Shown piece after piece: positions 29,029 through 39,006 of a stretch of 64,000 nucleotides of DNA. This DNA is from Thermoleophilaceae bacterium (GTDB lineage: Bacteria > Actinomycetota > Thermoleophilia > Solirubrobacterales > Thermoleophilaceae), in contig JADGHQ010000001.1 of assembly GCA_019683805.1 (NCBI GenBank), positions 1 to 64,000 of the forward strand, given 5' to 3'. Both the position numbers and the translations under genes were made by a program. Numbering within the stretch: the first letter of the stretch is position 1; each line of letters starts with the position of its first letter. The notes beneath the pieces are model-generated. The model worked only from the letters and a program-made list of their open reading frames with translations. It had not been told where the DNA came from and did not search any database.

Positions 29029-29705
29029 GGCGCGCGCAGCACGTAGCCGGCGCCGCGAACCGTGTGCAGCATGCGCGGCTCGCCGCCCGCCTCGAGCTTG
29101 CGGCGCAGGTTCGACACGAACACGTCGACGGTGTTGGTCTCGACCAGCACTCGGTAGCCCCACACCTTCTCGAGCAGCGCGTCGCGGGTCACCACGAGCC
29201 GCTCGTTGCGCATCAGGTACTCGAGCAGCTCGAACTCGCGCGAGGTGAGCTCGATCGGGCGATCGCCCCGCGCGACCTCCCGGGTGTCGGGGTTGAGGCG
29301 CAGGTCTCCGACGACCATGAAGGCGCTGCCGCGCGGCGGCCGGCGGCGCAGCAGCGCGCGCAGCCTGGCGAGCAGCTCCTCGCGCTCGAACGGCTTGACG
29401 AGGTAGTCGTCGGCGCCCGAGTCGAGGCCCTCGACCCGCGACTCGAGCGCGTCGCGCGCCGTGAGCATCAGGATCGGCACGTCGCTCGACTCCCGCAGGC
29501 GGCGGCAGACGTCGACGCCGTCGAGGCGGGGGAGGCCGAGGTCGAGCACCACCGCGTCGGGCTCGAAGATCGCGGACTCCTCGAGCGCCGCGACGCCGTC
29601 CTCGGCGACGCGCGCGTCGTAGCCCTCGAGGCGCAGGGAGCGGAGCAGGGCGCCGCCGATCTCGGCGTCGTCCTCGACGATGAGCACGCGCGGCTTCTGT
29701 GCCAT
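29025..29705 (-). CDS. OmpR/PhoB-family response regulator
   Basis: The 226-residue protein has a receiver domain with acidic pair EDD (VLIVEDDAEIGG), phospho-acceptor Asp in DAVVLDLGLPRLDG, Thr in LMLTARDA and Lys in DDYLVKPFERE. Its C-terminal winged helix has IELTSREFELLEYLMRNERLVVTRDALLEKVWGY and VDVFVSNLRRKLE. I chose ATG 29705 because a TACCCT box lies 8 nt upstream; a TTG nine bases earlier is possible. It precedes the kinase gene, and paired TTTAGCG repeats lie upstream. Confidence 0.93.
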   Translation of the reverse strand: MAQKPRVLIVEDDAEIGGALLRSLRLEGYDARVAEDGVAALEESAIFEPDAVVLDLGLPRLDGVDVCRRLRESSDVPILMLTARDALESRVEGLDSGADDYLVKPFEREELLARLRALLRRRPPRGSAFMVVGDLRLNPDTREVARGDRPIELTSREFELLEYLMRNERLVVTRDALLEKVWGYRVLVETNTVDVFVSNLRRKLEAGGEPRMLHTVRGAGYVLRAP

Positions 29706-29713
29706 CGCGTACA

Positions 29714-29765
29714 AGGGTAGGGCGGGAGAGCGCCTGCGTGCCGCCGTTTTAGCGTGTCTTTAGCG
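29714..29765 (-). promoter_or_regulatory. Response-regulator promoter with 11-bp-spaced direct repeats
   Basis: On the minus strand TACCCT (29719-29714) is a -10 box next to the start codon. Upstream, two copies of TTTAGCG on the plus strand (29748-29754 and 29759-29765; CGCTAAA on the minus strand) are spaced 11 bp start to start, one helical turn. OmpR/PhoB regulators bind such tandem repeats, and the distance from the -10 box fits an activator site. Self-regulation is inferred. I see no gene in 29706-29847. Confidence 0.55.
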
Positions 29766-29847
29766 CGCGCGGCCGACCGCGGCCGCGCCGGAGCGTAGCC
29801 CCCGGGGAGGGTCCGCGGCGGCCGCGTCGAACGAAGGGACGCTGAGG

Positions 29848-32322
29848 ATGGCAAGCCGCCGCCAGACCCGCAGGCCCGCGAAGGCCCGTTCCCGCTCGCG
29901 CTCGCGCGCGAGGCGCTCCGCGTTCGCGCTGCCCCGCCTGCCGGAGCTCGACCAGCGGGACCTCGACCTGATCGGGCTCGGGCTCGTCGCGGCGGGGGTG
30001 TTCTTCGCCTCGGTCTTCTACCTCGGCTGGGACGGCGGCAAGGTCGGGGAGGCGCTGGCCGACGCCTTCGTCTTCATGTTCGGCGGCGTCGCCTACCTCG
30101 CGCCGATCGCGCTGTTCGCGGCGGGCGCGGTGCTCGTCCTGCGCGAGCTGCTGCCGGCCGTGCGTCCGTTGAAGGCGGGCGCCGCCTGCCTGCTGACCGC
30201 GCTGATGCTCGGCCTCGCCGCCGGCTCCTTCGGCCTCGGGCCGGACCGCCCGCCGCGGGAGGGCTTCCTCGACCCGGCCTACTTCCGCCACCACGGCGGC
30301 CTCGTCGGCGACGTCCTCTACTGGGTGACGAAGACGCTCTTCCAGCAGTTCGGGACCGACATCATCTTCACGTTCCTGCTGCTCGTCGGCGTGCTGCTCC
30401 TGACCGGCGCCTCGGTCGCGGGGATCGTGCGCGCGACGAGCGAGAGCATCGGCACGACGACCAGGCGCGTGCGCCAGTCGACGAGCGAGTTCGCCGCGGT
30501 CGTCACCGGGCGGCCCAGGCCCGCCCGCGCGCCCGAGCCGGCCGAGGCGGTCACGGGGCGCGAGCCCGCGCCGGAGCTCGACGAGGCCGAGGAGCCGCTC
30601 GGCGGGCCGCCCGAGGTCGAGCCGGTGGTGCGCGCGACGCACGTCGAGGCCCCCGCGCTCGACGGCGCCGAGCGCTACCCGGACCTCTTCGACGAGGACG
30701 AGGCCCCCGAGGAGGGCGAGGAGGAGCCCGAGGCCGAGGTCGAGCCGGACGAGGAGCACGGCGTCGCCGCCGCCCCGGCGCCGCCCGCGCCGCGCGAGTA
30801 CTCGGAGGCGGACCTCACGCCGCAGGGCCGCCTGCGCTCGCGCGTGACGGAGGCCGACGACTTCGAGTACACGCTGCCGCCCACCAGCTTCCTCAAGCGC
30901 TCGAGCGGCTCCGCGAAGCTCGACAGCGGGATGCTCGAGCGCACGGCCGCCCAGCTCGTCGAGGCGCTCGGCCACTTCGGCGTCGAGGCGCGGCTCGTCG
31001 GGACGGTCAGCGGCCCGCACGTGACACGCTACGAGCTGCGGCTCGCGCCCGGGATCAAGATGTCGAAGGTCTCCCAGCTGAAGGACGACCTCGCCTACGC
31101 GCTCGCGGCGACCGACGTGCGCATCCTCGCGCCGATCCCCGGCAAGCAGGCCGTGGGCGTGGAGGTGCCCAACCCGGTGCGCAAGATGGTGCACCTCGGC
31201 GACGTCTACCAGGAGGCGCCGAAGGGCTGGTCTCCGCTCACCGTCTGGCTCGGCAAGGACATCGCCGGCAAGGCGATCGGCACCGACCTCGCCAAGCAGC
31301 CGCACGTGCTCGTGGCCGGCACCACCGGCTCGGGCAAGTCCGGCTGCGTGAACGCGATGCTCTCCTCGATCCTGCTGCGCGCGACGCCGAACGAGGTGAA
31401 GCTCGTGCTCGTCGACCCCAAGCAGGTCGAGCTCAACCACTACGAGTCGATCCCGCACCTGCTCACGCCCGTCGTGACCAGCCCGCGCATCGCCGCGAAC
31501 GTGCTCTCGAACCTCGTGCGCGAGATGGAGGAGCGCTACTCGATCATGTCGCTCGCGCGCACGCGCAACCTCGCGGAGCTCAACAAGCAGCGCGTCGCGA
31601 AGGGCGAGCGCGCGCTGCCTTACATCCTCTGCGTGATCGACGAGCTGGCGGACCTGATGATGGTCGCCCCTGGCGAGGTCGAGGACTCGATCATCCGGCT
31701 GGCGCAGAAGTCGCGCGCGGTCGGCATCCACCTGCTGCTCGCCACCCAGCGCCCGAGCGCGGACATCATCACCGGCATGATCAAGGCGAACGTGCCCGCG
31801 CGCATCGCGTTCGCCGTCTCCTCGCAGACCGACTCGCGCGTGATCCTCGACCAGAACGGCGCGGAGTCGCTGCTCGGCCAGGGCGACATGCTCTTCCGGC
31901 CCGCCTCCGAGTCGCGGCCCGCCCGCATCCAGGGCGCGTTCATCGGCGAGGACGAGATCGAGAAGCTCACGAACCACTGGCGCCGCCAGGGTGAGCCCGA
32001 GCTGCAGGAGGAGCTGCTCGAGGCGGTCGAGTCCGAGGAGGAGCAGGCGGAGCGCGACCTCGACCCCGACTCCGACGACCTCCTGCCGGAGGCGATCGCG
32101 ACCGTGGTCCAGATGGGCACCGCCTCGACCTCGATGCTTCAGCGACGGCTGCGCGTGGGCTACACGCGCGCGGGCCGCCTGATCGACATGATGGAGCGGC
32201 GCGGGGTGATCTCCGGCTACGAGGGCTCGAAGGCGCGCCAGGTGCTGATCACCGAGGCCGACCTCCCGCGCGTGCTCGAGTCGCTCGCCGACCGCATGGT
32301 CGGCGCCGCCGCGGACGACTAG
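29848..32322 (+). CDS. ftsK: DNA translocase FtsK/SpoIIIE
   Basis: FtsK pumps chromosomal DNA at the division septum. The 824-residue protein begins with a basic leader and an integral membrane domain of about four segments (within ~45-200). A charged Pro/Glu-rich linker (~205-320) follows, then the alpha domain (SFLKRSSG...), the motor with Walker A VAGTTGSGKSGCVNAML and Walker B ILCVIDELADLMMV, and the C-terminal winged-helix gamma domain (TASTSMLQRRLRVGYTRAGRLIDMMERRGVI). All parts look intact. Confidence 0.96.
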   Translation: MASRRQTRRPAKARSRSRSRARRSAFALPRLPELDQRDLDLIGLGLVAAGVFFASVFYLGWDGGKVGEALADAFVFMFGGVAYLAPIALFAAGAVLVLRELLPAVRPLKAGAACLLTALMLGLAAGSFGLGPDRPPREGFLDPAYFRHHGGLVGDVLYWVTKTLFQQFGTDIIFTFLLLVGVLLLTGASVAGIVRATSESIGTTTRRVRQSTSEFAAVVTGRPRPARAPEPAEAVTGREPAPELDEAEEPLGGPPEVEPVVRATHVEAPALDGAERYPDLFDEDEAPEEGEEEPEAEVEPDEEHGVAAAPAPPAPREYSEADLTPQGRLRSRVTEADDFEYTLPPTSFLKRSSGSAKLDSGMLERTAAQLVEALGHFGVEARLVGTVSGPHVTRYELRLAPGIKMSKVSQLKDDLAYALAATDVRILAPIPGKQAVGVEVPNPVRKMVHLGDVYQEAPKGWSPLTVWLGKDIAGKAIGTDLAKQPHVLVAGTTGSGKSGCVNAMLSSILLRATPNEVKLVLVDPKQVELNHYESIPHLLTPVVTSPRIAANVLSNLVREMEERYSIMSLARTRNLAELNKQRVAKGERALPYILCVIDELADLMMVAPGEVEDSIIRLAQKSRAVGIHLLLATQRPSADIITGMIKANVPARIAFAVSSQTDSRVILDQNGAESLLGQGDMLFRPASESRPARIQGAFIGEDEIEKLTNHWRRQGEPELQEELLEAVESEEEQAERDLDPDSDDLLPEAIATVVQMGTASTSMLQRRLRVGYTRAGRLIDMMERRGVISGYEGSKARQVLITEADLPRVLESLADRMVGAAADD

Positions 32323-32375
32323 CGGCGGCACGCCGCACGGCGTAGGGTCGTCTGAGTCGAGAGAGGGGAACAGCC

Positions 32376-33191
32376 GTGAGCGACGACGTGGCCGGCCCGA
32401 GCCAGCGGGCGCGCGAGGTCTGGGCGGCGGGCGACTACACCGACATCGCCCCGCTCGTGTGGGAGGTCGGGGAGAGAATCGTCGAGCGGGTCGGGGTGCG
32501 TGACGGCGACGACGTCCTCGACGTCGCCTGCGGCACGGGCAACGCCGCGGTGCAGGCGGCGGCCGCGGGCGGCCGAGTGGTGGGGCTCGATGTCACGCCC
32601 GAGCTGCTCGAGAAGGCACGCTCCGTCGCGGCCGCGGCGGGCGTGGACGCGGCCTGGGTCGAGGGGGACGCAGAGGAACTGCCGTTCGACGACGAGAGCT
32701 ACGACGTGGTCGTCTCGACGTTCGGCTGCATGTTCGCGCCGCGGCACGACGCGGCCGCGCGCGAGCTCGTCCGGGTGCTGCGGCCCGGAGGCCGGATGGG
32801 CGTCTGCAGCTGGACGCCGGAGGGCGCGATCGGCGACTTCTTCCGCACGGTCGGCAGCCACCTCCCGCCGCCCCCGGAGGGCAGCATCCCGCCCGTCATG
32901 TGGGGGAGCGAGGAGCACGTGCGCGAGCTCTTCGAGGGCACCGGCGCGGAGCTCGACTTCGAGCGCGAGGAGGTCGTGTTCCGGTTCGAGTCGCTGCCGG
33001 CCGCAGTCGAGCTCTACACCACCAAGTTCGGCCCGATCGCGGCCGCTCGGGAGTGGCTCGAGCGCGAGGGACGCTGGGCCGCCTTCGAGCGCGACCTGAC
33101 CGAGGTGCTGCGGCGCCACGCCCGGCCCGACGCCGCGGGGGTCGCCTACCCGGCCGAGTACCTGGTCACGCTGGGGCGGAAGCGCGCCTGA
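32376..33191 (+). CDS. Class I SAM-dependent methyltransferase
   Basis: The 271-residue protein has the SAM-binding motif VLDVACGTGNAAVQAA, acidic residue in VVGLDVTPELL, AEELPFDDESYDVVVSTFG and LVRVLRPGGRMGV. This is the Methyltransf_11/UbiE-like pattern. The substrate cannot be deduced. GTG 32376 is preceded by GAGAGAGGGGAA, and a TAGGGT -10-like box lies upstream at 32342-32347. Confidence 0.85.
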   Translation: MSDDVAGPSQRAREVWAAGDYTDIAPLVWEVGERIVERVGVRDGDDVLDVACGTGNAAVQAAAAGGRVVGLDVTPELLEKARSVAAAAGVDAAWVEGDAEELPFDDESYDVVVSTFGCMFAPRHDAAARELVRVLRPGGRMGVCSWTPEGAIGDFFRTVGSHLPPPPEGSIPPVMWGSEEHVRELFEGTGAELDFEREEVVFRFESLPAAVELYTTKFGPIAAAREWLEREGRWAAFERDLTEVLRRHARPDAAGVAYPAEYLVTLGRKRA

Positions 33192-33219
33192 GCGAGGCGA
33201 GCGCCAGAATAGACGGGCG

Positions 33220-33987
33220 ATGCAGGGCATCGGAGACACGCTGCGCGAAGCGCGCATGCGCCAGCGGATCGACATCTCCGAGGTCGAGGCGAAGACCAAG
33301 ATCCGCGCGAAGTACCTGCGCGCGCTCGAGAACGAGGAGTTCGACCTGCTGCCCGGCAGCACCTTCGTGCGGAGCTTCCTGCGCACCTACGCGGAGTTCC
33401 TCGGGCTCGACGCGCACATGCTCGTCGAGGAGTACCGGGCGCGCCACGAGCCGCGCGGCGAGAGCGACCTGCTCCCGATCGCGGCGGACACGCGGCGTCG
33501 CGAGCGCCGCGCCGCGGGCGGCGGGGGTCCCGGCCTCGGCGCGGCGCTCGCGGTCGCGGCGGCGGCGGTGCTCGCGATCCTGCTCGTGATCGGTCTGGTG
33601 AGCGGCTCGGGCTCTGACGACGGCGGGAAGGGCGCCGCGCCCGGCGCGCAGCAGCAGGGCCAGGGGAGCGCCCGCGGCGACGGCCGCGGCTCCCAGGCCG
33701 GCGCGAGGGCGAAGCCGCGCCGCGTGACGCTCAGGATCTCGCCGGTCGAGGCCACCTACGTGTGCGTGGACCGCGGGGAGGGGGCGCCGCTCGTCTTCGA
33801 GGGGACGATCGGCGTGCCGCGCTCCTGGCGCGGAAGGCACCTGCGGCTGAACCTCGGGCGGACCTCGGCCACCGTGACGGTGAACGGCGAGCGCCTCTCG
33901 ATCCCGCAGGGCCCGAGCCCGGTGGGCTACGACATCACGCCGAAGGAGACCAAGCCGCTGCCGCCCGGTCGGCGTCCCTGCGGATGA
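33220..33987 (+). CDS. RodZ-like helix-turn-helix membrane protein
   Basis: The 255-residue protein has an N-terminal HTH_25 domain ([43 protein letters not shown]), a single membrane segment (~107-128), a Gly/Gln-rich linker, and a C-terminal DUF4115-like beta domain ([20 protein letters not shown]). This is the RodZ layout; RodZ links MreB to the cell wall machinery. No mreB is visible here, so a cytoskeletal role is only inferred. The stop overlaps the cinA start. Confidence 0.85.
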   Translation: MQGIGDTLREARMRQRIDISEVEAKTKIRAKYLRALENEEFDLLPGSTFVRSFLRTYAEFLGLDAHMLVEEYRARHEPRGESDLLPIAADTRRRERRAAGGGGPGLGAALAVAAAAVLAILLVIGLVSGSGSDDGGKGAAPGAQQQGQGSARGDGRGSQAGARAKPRRVTLRISPVEATYVCVDRGEGAPLVFEGTIGVPRSWRGRHLRLNLGRTSATVTVNGERLSIPQGPSPVGYDITPKETKPLPPGRRPCG

Positions 33988-35276
33988 GCGCCCGCGCCGG
34001 CATCGTCGTCACCGGCACGGAGGTGCTGACGGGCGTCATCCGCGACGCGAACGGCCCCTGGGTCGCCGAGCGGCTGCTCGAGCTCGGCCTCGACGTGGCG
34101 CACACGACCGTCTGCGGCGACCGGCCGCACGACATGGAGGCGCAGCTTCGCTTCATGGCGCGCCAGGGCGTGGACCTCGTCGTCACCACCGGCGGGCTCG
34201 GCCCGACCGCGGACGACAAGACGGTGGAGGTGGTGGCGGCCTTCGCCGGCCGTCCGCTCGAGCTCGACGAGAGCCTCCTGGAGCGCATCCTCGCGATCGT
34301 GCGCCCGCTGCGCGAGCGCTGGCCCGATCTGAGCGAGCAGGAGCTCGTCGAGTCCGCGCGCAAGCAGGCGCTCGTGCCGCGGGGCGCCCGGGTGATCGAG
34401 CCTGCCGGCACGGCCCCGGGCTTCGTGGTGCCGCCGCTCGAGGAGGGGGGCGGCCCGACCGTCGTGGTCATGCCCGGGCCGCCGCGCGAGCTGCGCCAGA
34501 TGTGGCCCGTGGCCGTGGCGAGCGAGGAGTTCGCGCACGCGACCCGCAACCGCACCCGCTACGAGAGCCAGACGCTGCGGCTCTACGGGACGGCGGAGTC
34601 GGAGATCGCCGAGACGCTGCGGATCGCCGAGCGCGAGGTGCCCGGCTTCGGCGACGTCGAGATCACGACCTGCCTGCGCCGCGGCGAGCTCGAGGTGGCG
34701 GCGCGCTGGGAGCCCGGGGCGGCGGAGGCGTGGCGGCGGACCTGCGAGCTGATCGAGCGGCGCCACGGACGCAGGCTCTTCGCCCGCGACGGCGAGCGCG
34801 TCGACGACCAGGTCGCCGAGCTGCTGCGCGGGCGCCGCATCGCGCTCGCCGAGTCCTGCACCGGCGGCCTGCTCGCGGCGCGGCTCACCGACAGGCCCGG
34901 CGCGTCGGAGTACGTGACGGGCGGCGCGGTCGTCTACTCCGACCGTGCGAAGACCGAGCTGCTCGGCGTCGACCCGGCGCTGATCGAGCGCCACGGCGCC
35001 GTGTCGCCCGAGGTGGCGGACGCGATGGCCGACGGCGCGCTCGCGCGCTTCGGCGCGGACGTGGCCGTGGCGATCACGGGCGTCGCCGGGCCGGGCGGCG
35101 GCACGGACGCGAAGCCCGTCGGCTACGTCTGCTTCTGCGCGAAGCGCGCCGACGGCGCCGCCCTCGCGCGCGACCTGCAGCTCCCGGGCGACCGCGCCGA
35201 GGTGCGCGACCGCTCCACCACAGTCGCGATGCACCTGCTGCGGCGCCTCCTCGATGGGGACCGCGCGCGACCCTGA
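33984..35276 (+). CDS. cinA: CinA-family protein (competence/damage-inducible, NMN deamidase domain)
   Basis: The 430-residue protein has an N-terminal MoaB-like domain ([58 protein letters not shown]) and a C-terminal CinA domain ([64 protein letters not shown]). The latter has nicotinamide mononucleotide deamidase activity in characterised members; the former often hydrolyses ADP-ribose. ATG 33984 overlaps the upstream stop, and the end overlaps thpR by 23 bp. Confidence 0.94.
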   Translation: MSARAGIVVTGTEVLTGVIRDANGPWVAERLLELGLDVAHTTVCGDRPHDMEAQLRFMARQGVDLVVTTGGLGPTADDKTVEVVAAFAGRPLELDESLLERILAIVRPLRERWPDLSEQELVESARKQALVPRGARVIEPAGTAPGFVVPPLEEGGGPTVVVMPGPPRELRQMWPVAVASEEFAHATRNRTRYESQTLRLYGTAESEIAETLRIAEREVPGFGDVEITTCLRRGELEVAARWEPGAAEAWRRTCELIERRHGRRLFARDGERVDDQVAELLRGRRIALAESCTGGLLAARLTDRPGASEYVTGGAVVYSDRAKTELLGVDPALIERHGAVSPEVADAMADGALARFGADVAVAITGVAGPGGGTDAKPVGYVCFCAKRADGAALARDLQLPGDRAEVRDRSTTVAMHLLRRLLDGDRARP

Positions 35277-35871
35277 GCGGGAGCGCCCGACGCCGCGCGG
35301 CAGGCGCGGGCGGCTCGGCTCGCCGCGCGCGCGGCTGTTCGTGGCGCTCGAGCTGCCGGACCGCACGCGGCGGGAGCTCGCGCTCTGGCGCGACCACGCG
35401 CTCGGCGGCCGCGACGACCTGCGACCGGTCCCCGAGGAGGCCCTGCACGTGACGCTCGTCTTCATCGGCCACCGCCCCGAGCGTGAGATCCCCGAGATCG
35501 CCCGCTGCGTGGCGGGCGCGGTGGCCGAGCTCCCGGCGCCCACGCTGCGGGCGACGCGCGTCACGCCCGTGCCCCCGCGGGCGCCGCGGCTCTTCGCGGT
35601 CGACCTCGCCGACGGGGACGGGCGCGCCGCGGCGCTAGCCGAGGCGTGCGCGCTGGCGCTCGCGGGCGGCGGCTTCCACGAGCCCGAGCGGCGGCCGTTC
35701 TGGCCGCACCTGACCGTCGCCCGCGTGAAGCGAGACCGCCGCGCCGCGCCGCTCGAGTCGGCGCCCCCGGGCGAGCCGTTCGTGGCGAGCACGGTCACGC
35801 TCTACCGCTCCCACCTCTCGCCGCGCGGCGCGCGCTACGAGCCGCTCGAGCGTTTCGGGCTCGCGTCCTAG
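35254..35871 (+). CDS. thpR: RNA 2',3'-cyclic phosphodiesterase (2'-5' RNA ligase family)
   Basis: The 205-residue protein has the paired HxTx motifs of the 2H phosphoesterase family: HVTLVFIG (~residue 66) and HLTVARV (~159). ThpR hydrolyses 2',3'-cyclic phosphates on RNA and can join 2'-5' ends. ATG 35254 starts inside the end of cinA; a start further in, near LFVALELPD, is possible. The cinA-thpR pair usually sits directly before recA in actinobacteria, but here 5.6 kb separates them. Confidence 0.88.
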   Translation: MGTARDPERERPTPRGRRGRLGSPRARLFVALELPDRTRRELALWRDHALGGRDDLRPVPEEALHVTLVFIGHRPEREIPEIARCVAGAVAELPAPTLRATRVTPVPPRAPRLFAVDLADGDGRAAALAEACALALAGGGFHEPERRPFWPHLTVARVKRDRRAAPLESAPPGEPFVASTVTLYRSHLSPRGARYEPLERFGLAS

Positions 35872-35884
35872 TCTTCGAAGGAAG

Positions 35885-36331
35885 ATGGCGTCCGAGCGCG
35901 AGAGGCTCGCGGCGGAGATGTGGCGCATCGACGTCCAGCCGTGGGTCGAGCAGTCGATCCTGGAGCTCGGGTCGTTCCACCGCATCGTCGGCGCGGGCGA
36001 GGCGATGCTCGGCCCCTGGGGCGTGCTGGCCGACGCGCTGATGCGCCGCACGCGCCCGCTCGCCAGGCCGGGCAGGCTGCCGCTCGCCTTCATCCTCGCG
36101 GTCACGGCGGATGCGGTGCACGCGCTCGAGTACGCGCCCCGCGCGCGCGAGGGCGTCAAGATCAGGCGCGAGGCGGCGCGCTGGCCGCGCGGCGGGCTGC
36201 GCGCGGAGGTTCGCGAGGGGGAGCGCGACACGATCGTCGCGCTCGAGTGGGACGGCGGCTCGGCGCGATGCCGCGCGGGAATCAACGCGCGCAGCGTGGC
36301 GCAGCTGCTGCCGCCGCTGCGGGAGGGCTAG
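35885..36331 (+). CDS. Hypothetical protein
   Basis: The 148-residue protein (MASERERLAAEMWRIDVQPWVEQSILELG) has a helical first half and a C-terminal half that looks beta-rich and basic (GVKIRREAARWPRGGLRAEVREGERDTIVALEWDGGSARCRAGI). A small-protein fold with no signal peptide is likely. I do not recognise a family. AAGGA at 35878-35882 supports the ATG. It is 31 bp upstream of the FtsX-like permease and is the first gene of the stretch that separates thpR from recA. Confidence 0.65.
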   Translation: MASERERLAAEMWRIDVQPWVEQSILELGSFHRIVGAGEAMLGPWGVLADALMRRTRPLARPGRLPLAFILAVTADAVHALEYAPRAREGVKIRREAARWPRGGLRAEVREGERDTIVALEWDGGSARCRAGINARSVAQLLPPLREG

Positions 36332-36361
36332 GGTGGCCGAGCTGCGGGAGGCCGCGAGCCG

Positions 36362-38947
36362 ATGATCCTCGTCGCCCTGAAGGGCCTCGCCTGGCGCAAG
36401 GTCCGCTCCGTCCTGACGGCGCTCGCGGTGGTGCTCGGCGTGGCGATGGTGAGCGGCACCTACGTCCTCACCGACACGATCCACGCGGCGTTCGACGAGA
36501 TCTTCGCGACCTCCTACCGGAACACGAGCGCGATCGTCACCGGGCGCGAGCTGGTCGGCGGGTCCGAGAGCGGCGGCGCGACCGTGCCCGAGTCGCTGGT
36601 CGCGCGCCTGCGCAGGCTCCCGGACGTGGCGGCCGCGGCGGGCGCGATCGCCGACGTGAGCGGCTCCACGAACCGGGTGAAGCTCGTCGACCGCGACGGC
36701 AAGGCGATCGGCACGGGCGGCGCGCCGACGTTCGGGTTCGGGATCGACACCTCGCAGCCGCGCTTCAACCCGATGCGGCTCACCGACGGCCGCTGGGCGA
36801 GCGGGCCCGGCGAGGTGGTGGTCGACAAGGGCACCGCGAACAAGCACGGCTTCGAGGTCGGCGGACGGGTGTCGATCGCGGCGGACGGCCCCGTCGAGCG
36901 CTTCAGGATCGTCGGCCTCGCGAAGTACGGCGACGTCGAGTCGCTCGGGGGCGCGACGATCGCCGTGTTCGACATCCCCACCGCGCAGCGCCTGCTCCAC
37001 ATGGAGGGGCAGCTCGACTCGATCTCGCTCGCCGCCAGGAGGGGAGTGTCGGACGAGCGGCTCGCGCGCGAGGTGCGCCCGCTGCTGCCGGCGACGGCCA
37101 CCGTCCAGACCGCCGCCGCGCGCGCCGCGAAGAGCGCGAAGGACACCAGCACGTTCATCGAGTTCATCCAGTACTTCCTGCTCGCCTTCGCGGCGATCGC
37201 GCTGTTCGTGGGCGCTTTCGTGATCTTCAACACGCTCTCCATCACGATCGCCCAGCGGGCGCGGGAGCTCGCGACGCTGCGGACGATCGGCGCGTCCCGG
37301 CGCCAGGTGCTCGGGTCGGTGCTGCTCGAGAGCCTCGTGCTGGGCGCCCTCGCCTCGGGCACCGGCCTCGTGCTCGGGCTCGCGCTCGCAAAGGGGCTCA
37401 GCGCGGTGTTCCGGGCGCTCGGCCTCGACCTGCCCCAGGCCGGCACGGTGCTCGCGCCGCGCACCGTGGTCGTGTCACTCGCGCTCGGCACCGCCGTGAC
37501 CGTCGTCGCGAGCCTCGTGCCGGCGGTGCGCGCGACGCGCGTGCCGCCGATCGCGGCCGTGCGCGAGGAGGCGGTCCTGCCGCCGCCCGGCATCTCGCGC
37601 TTCTCGACGGCCTTCTCGGTCGGCCTCGTGCTGGCGGCCGTCGCGGCGCTCGGCGTCGGCTCCTTCGCCGGCGGCCTCTCGACCGGGGCGACGCTGCTGC
37701 TGCTCGGGCTCGGCACGCTCGCGCTGTTCGTCGGCGTGGCGCTCGTCGCCAAGCGGCTGGTGCGGCCGCTGGCACGCGCGATCGGGGCGCCCGGGGTGCG
37801 CCTCGGCGGCGTCCCGGCAAGGCTCGCGCGCGCGAACTCGCTGCGCAACCCCGCGCGCACCGCCGCCACGGCCGCCGCGCTGATGATCGGGCTCGCGCTC
37901 GTCACGCTGGTCGCGACGCTCGGGGCGGGGCTGCGCGCCTCCGACCGCGCGGCACTCGACCGCCAGGTGCGCGCCGACTACGTCGTGACCTCCCAGAGCG
38001 GGTTCACGGAGTTCCCGGCGCAGGCGGTGGCCCGGCTCCCGGCCGTCCCCGGCGTCGGCGCCGTCTCGGCGGTGCTCGACGACCGCGCCCGCATCTTCGG
38101 CGCCGACACGGCCGTCGACGGCGTCGACCCGGCGACGATCGGGAGGGCGTACGACTTCCAGTGGGCGAGCGGCAGCGACGCGGCGCTGCGGACGCTCGGC
38201 CGAAGCGGCGCGATCGTCAAGCGCGACTACGCCGACGAGCACGGGCTGCGGGTGGGGAGCAGCTTCACGATGCTGACGCCGAGCGGCAAGCGCCTCGAGG
38301 CGCAGGTGCGCGGCATCTCGGACCCGCCGGTGTTCGACAAGATCGACCCGCTGCTCGCCGACGTGATCGTCTCCCGGCAGGCCTTCGCCGCGAGCTTCCC
38401 GCGCCCGCGCGCGCTGCTCGCGCTCGTCGACCTCGAGCCGGGCGCGCCGCCCGCGCTCGCGCGGCGCCTGGAGGCGGCGCTCGCGCGCTTCCCGGACGCG
38501 AAGATCCAGACCAAGGCCGCCTGGATCGAGGACCGCGCGAAGGGCATCGACATGCTGCTGAACCTGCTCTACGTGCTGCTCGCGCTGTCGGTGGTGGTGA
38601 GCCTGTTCGGGATGGTGAACACGCTCGTGCTCGCGGTCTTCGAGCGCACGCGCGAGCTCGGGATGCTGCGCGCCGTGGGGATGACGCGGGGGCAGGTGCG
38701 GCGCATGGTGCGCGCCGAGAGCGTGATCACGGCGCTGATCGGGGCCGCGCTCGGGCTGCCGCTCGGACTGTTCCTCGCGGGGCTCGTCACGCGCGCCCTG
38801 TCCGACCAGGGGCTCGGCTTCGCGGTGCCGGCGGGCTCGCTCGCGGCGTTCGCGCTGGTGGCCGTGGCCGCGGGGCTGGGCGCGGCCGTCGCGCCCGCCC
38901 GGCGGGCGGCGCGGCTCGACGTGCTGACCGCGCTCCACTACGAGTAG
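36362..38947 (+). CDS. FtsX-like/MacB-type ABC transporter permease
   Basis: The 861-residue integral membrane protein starts MILVALKGLAWRKVRSVLTALAVVLGVAMVSGTYVLTDTI, the usual N-terminal helix of this family. It has a large external domain, an FtsX three-helix unit (~255-400), a central helix pair, a second external domain (~530-700) and a C-terminal FtsX unit (LYVLLALSVVVSLFGMVNTLVLAVFERTRELGMLRAVGMTRGQ). Such permeases export or extract lipids, lipoproteins or peptides with an ATPase partner. No ATPase gene is adjacent, so the partner must be elsewhere. Confidence 0.87.
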   Translation: MILVALKGLAWRKVRSVLTALAVVLGVAMVSGTYVLTDTIHAAFDEIFATSYRNTSAIVTGRELVGGSESGGATVPESLVARLRRLPDVAAAAGAIADVSGSTNRVKLVDRDGKAIGTGGAPTFGFGIDTSQPRFNPMRLTDGRWASGPGEVVVDKGTANKHGFEVGGRVSIAADGPVERFRIVGLAKYGDVESLGGATIAVFDIPTAQRLLHMEGQLDSISLAARRGVSDERLAREVRPLLPATATVQTAAARAAKSAKDTSTFIEFIQYFLLAFAAIALFVGAFVIFNTLSITIAQRARELATLRTIGASRRQVLGSVLLESLVLGALASGTGLVLGLALAKGLSAVFRALGLDLPQAGTVLAPRTVVVSLALGTAVTVVASLVPAVRATRVPPIAAVREEAVLPPPGISRFSTAFSVGLVLAAVAALGVGSFAGGLSTGATLLLLGLGTLALFVGVALVAKRLVRPLARAIGAPGVRLGGVPARLARANSLRNPARTAATAAALMIGLALVTLVATLGAGLRASDRAALDRQVRADYVVTSQSGFTEFPAQAVARLPAVPGVGAVSAVLDDRARIFGADTAVDGVDPATIGRAYDFQWASGSDAALRTLGRSGAIVKRDYADEHGLRVGSSFTMLTPSGKRLEAQVRGISDPPVFDKIDPLLADVIVSRQAFAASFPRPRALLALVDLEPGAPPALARRLEAALARFPDAKIQTKAAWIEDRAKGIDMLLNLLYVLLALSVVVSLFGMVNTLVLAVFERTRELGMLRAVGMTRGQVRRMVRAESVITALIGAALGLPLGLFLAGLVTRALSDQGLGFAVPAGSLAAFALVAVAAGLGAAVAPARRAARLDVLTALHYE

Positions 38948-38994
38948 GAGGGCCGCGCGGCGGCCCGCGCGGCGTGCGCGCGGCTCCCTCGTCG

Positions 38995-39000
38995 TACGAT
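38995..39000 (+). promoter_or_regulatory. Candidate -10 box of the ECF sigma gene
   Basis: TACGAT lies 6 nt before the ATG at 39007, so the mRNA would be leaderless. It is one of the recurring TAnnnT boxes in this window. Confidence 0.4.
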
Positions 39001-39006
39001 GTCGTC

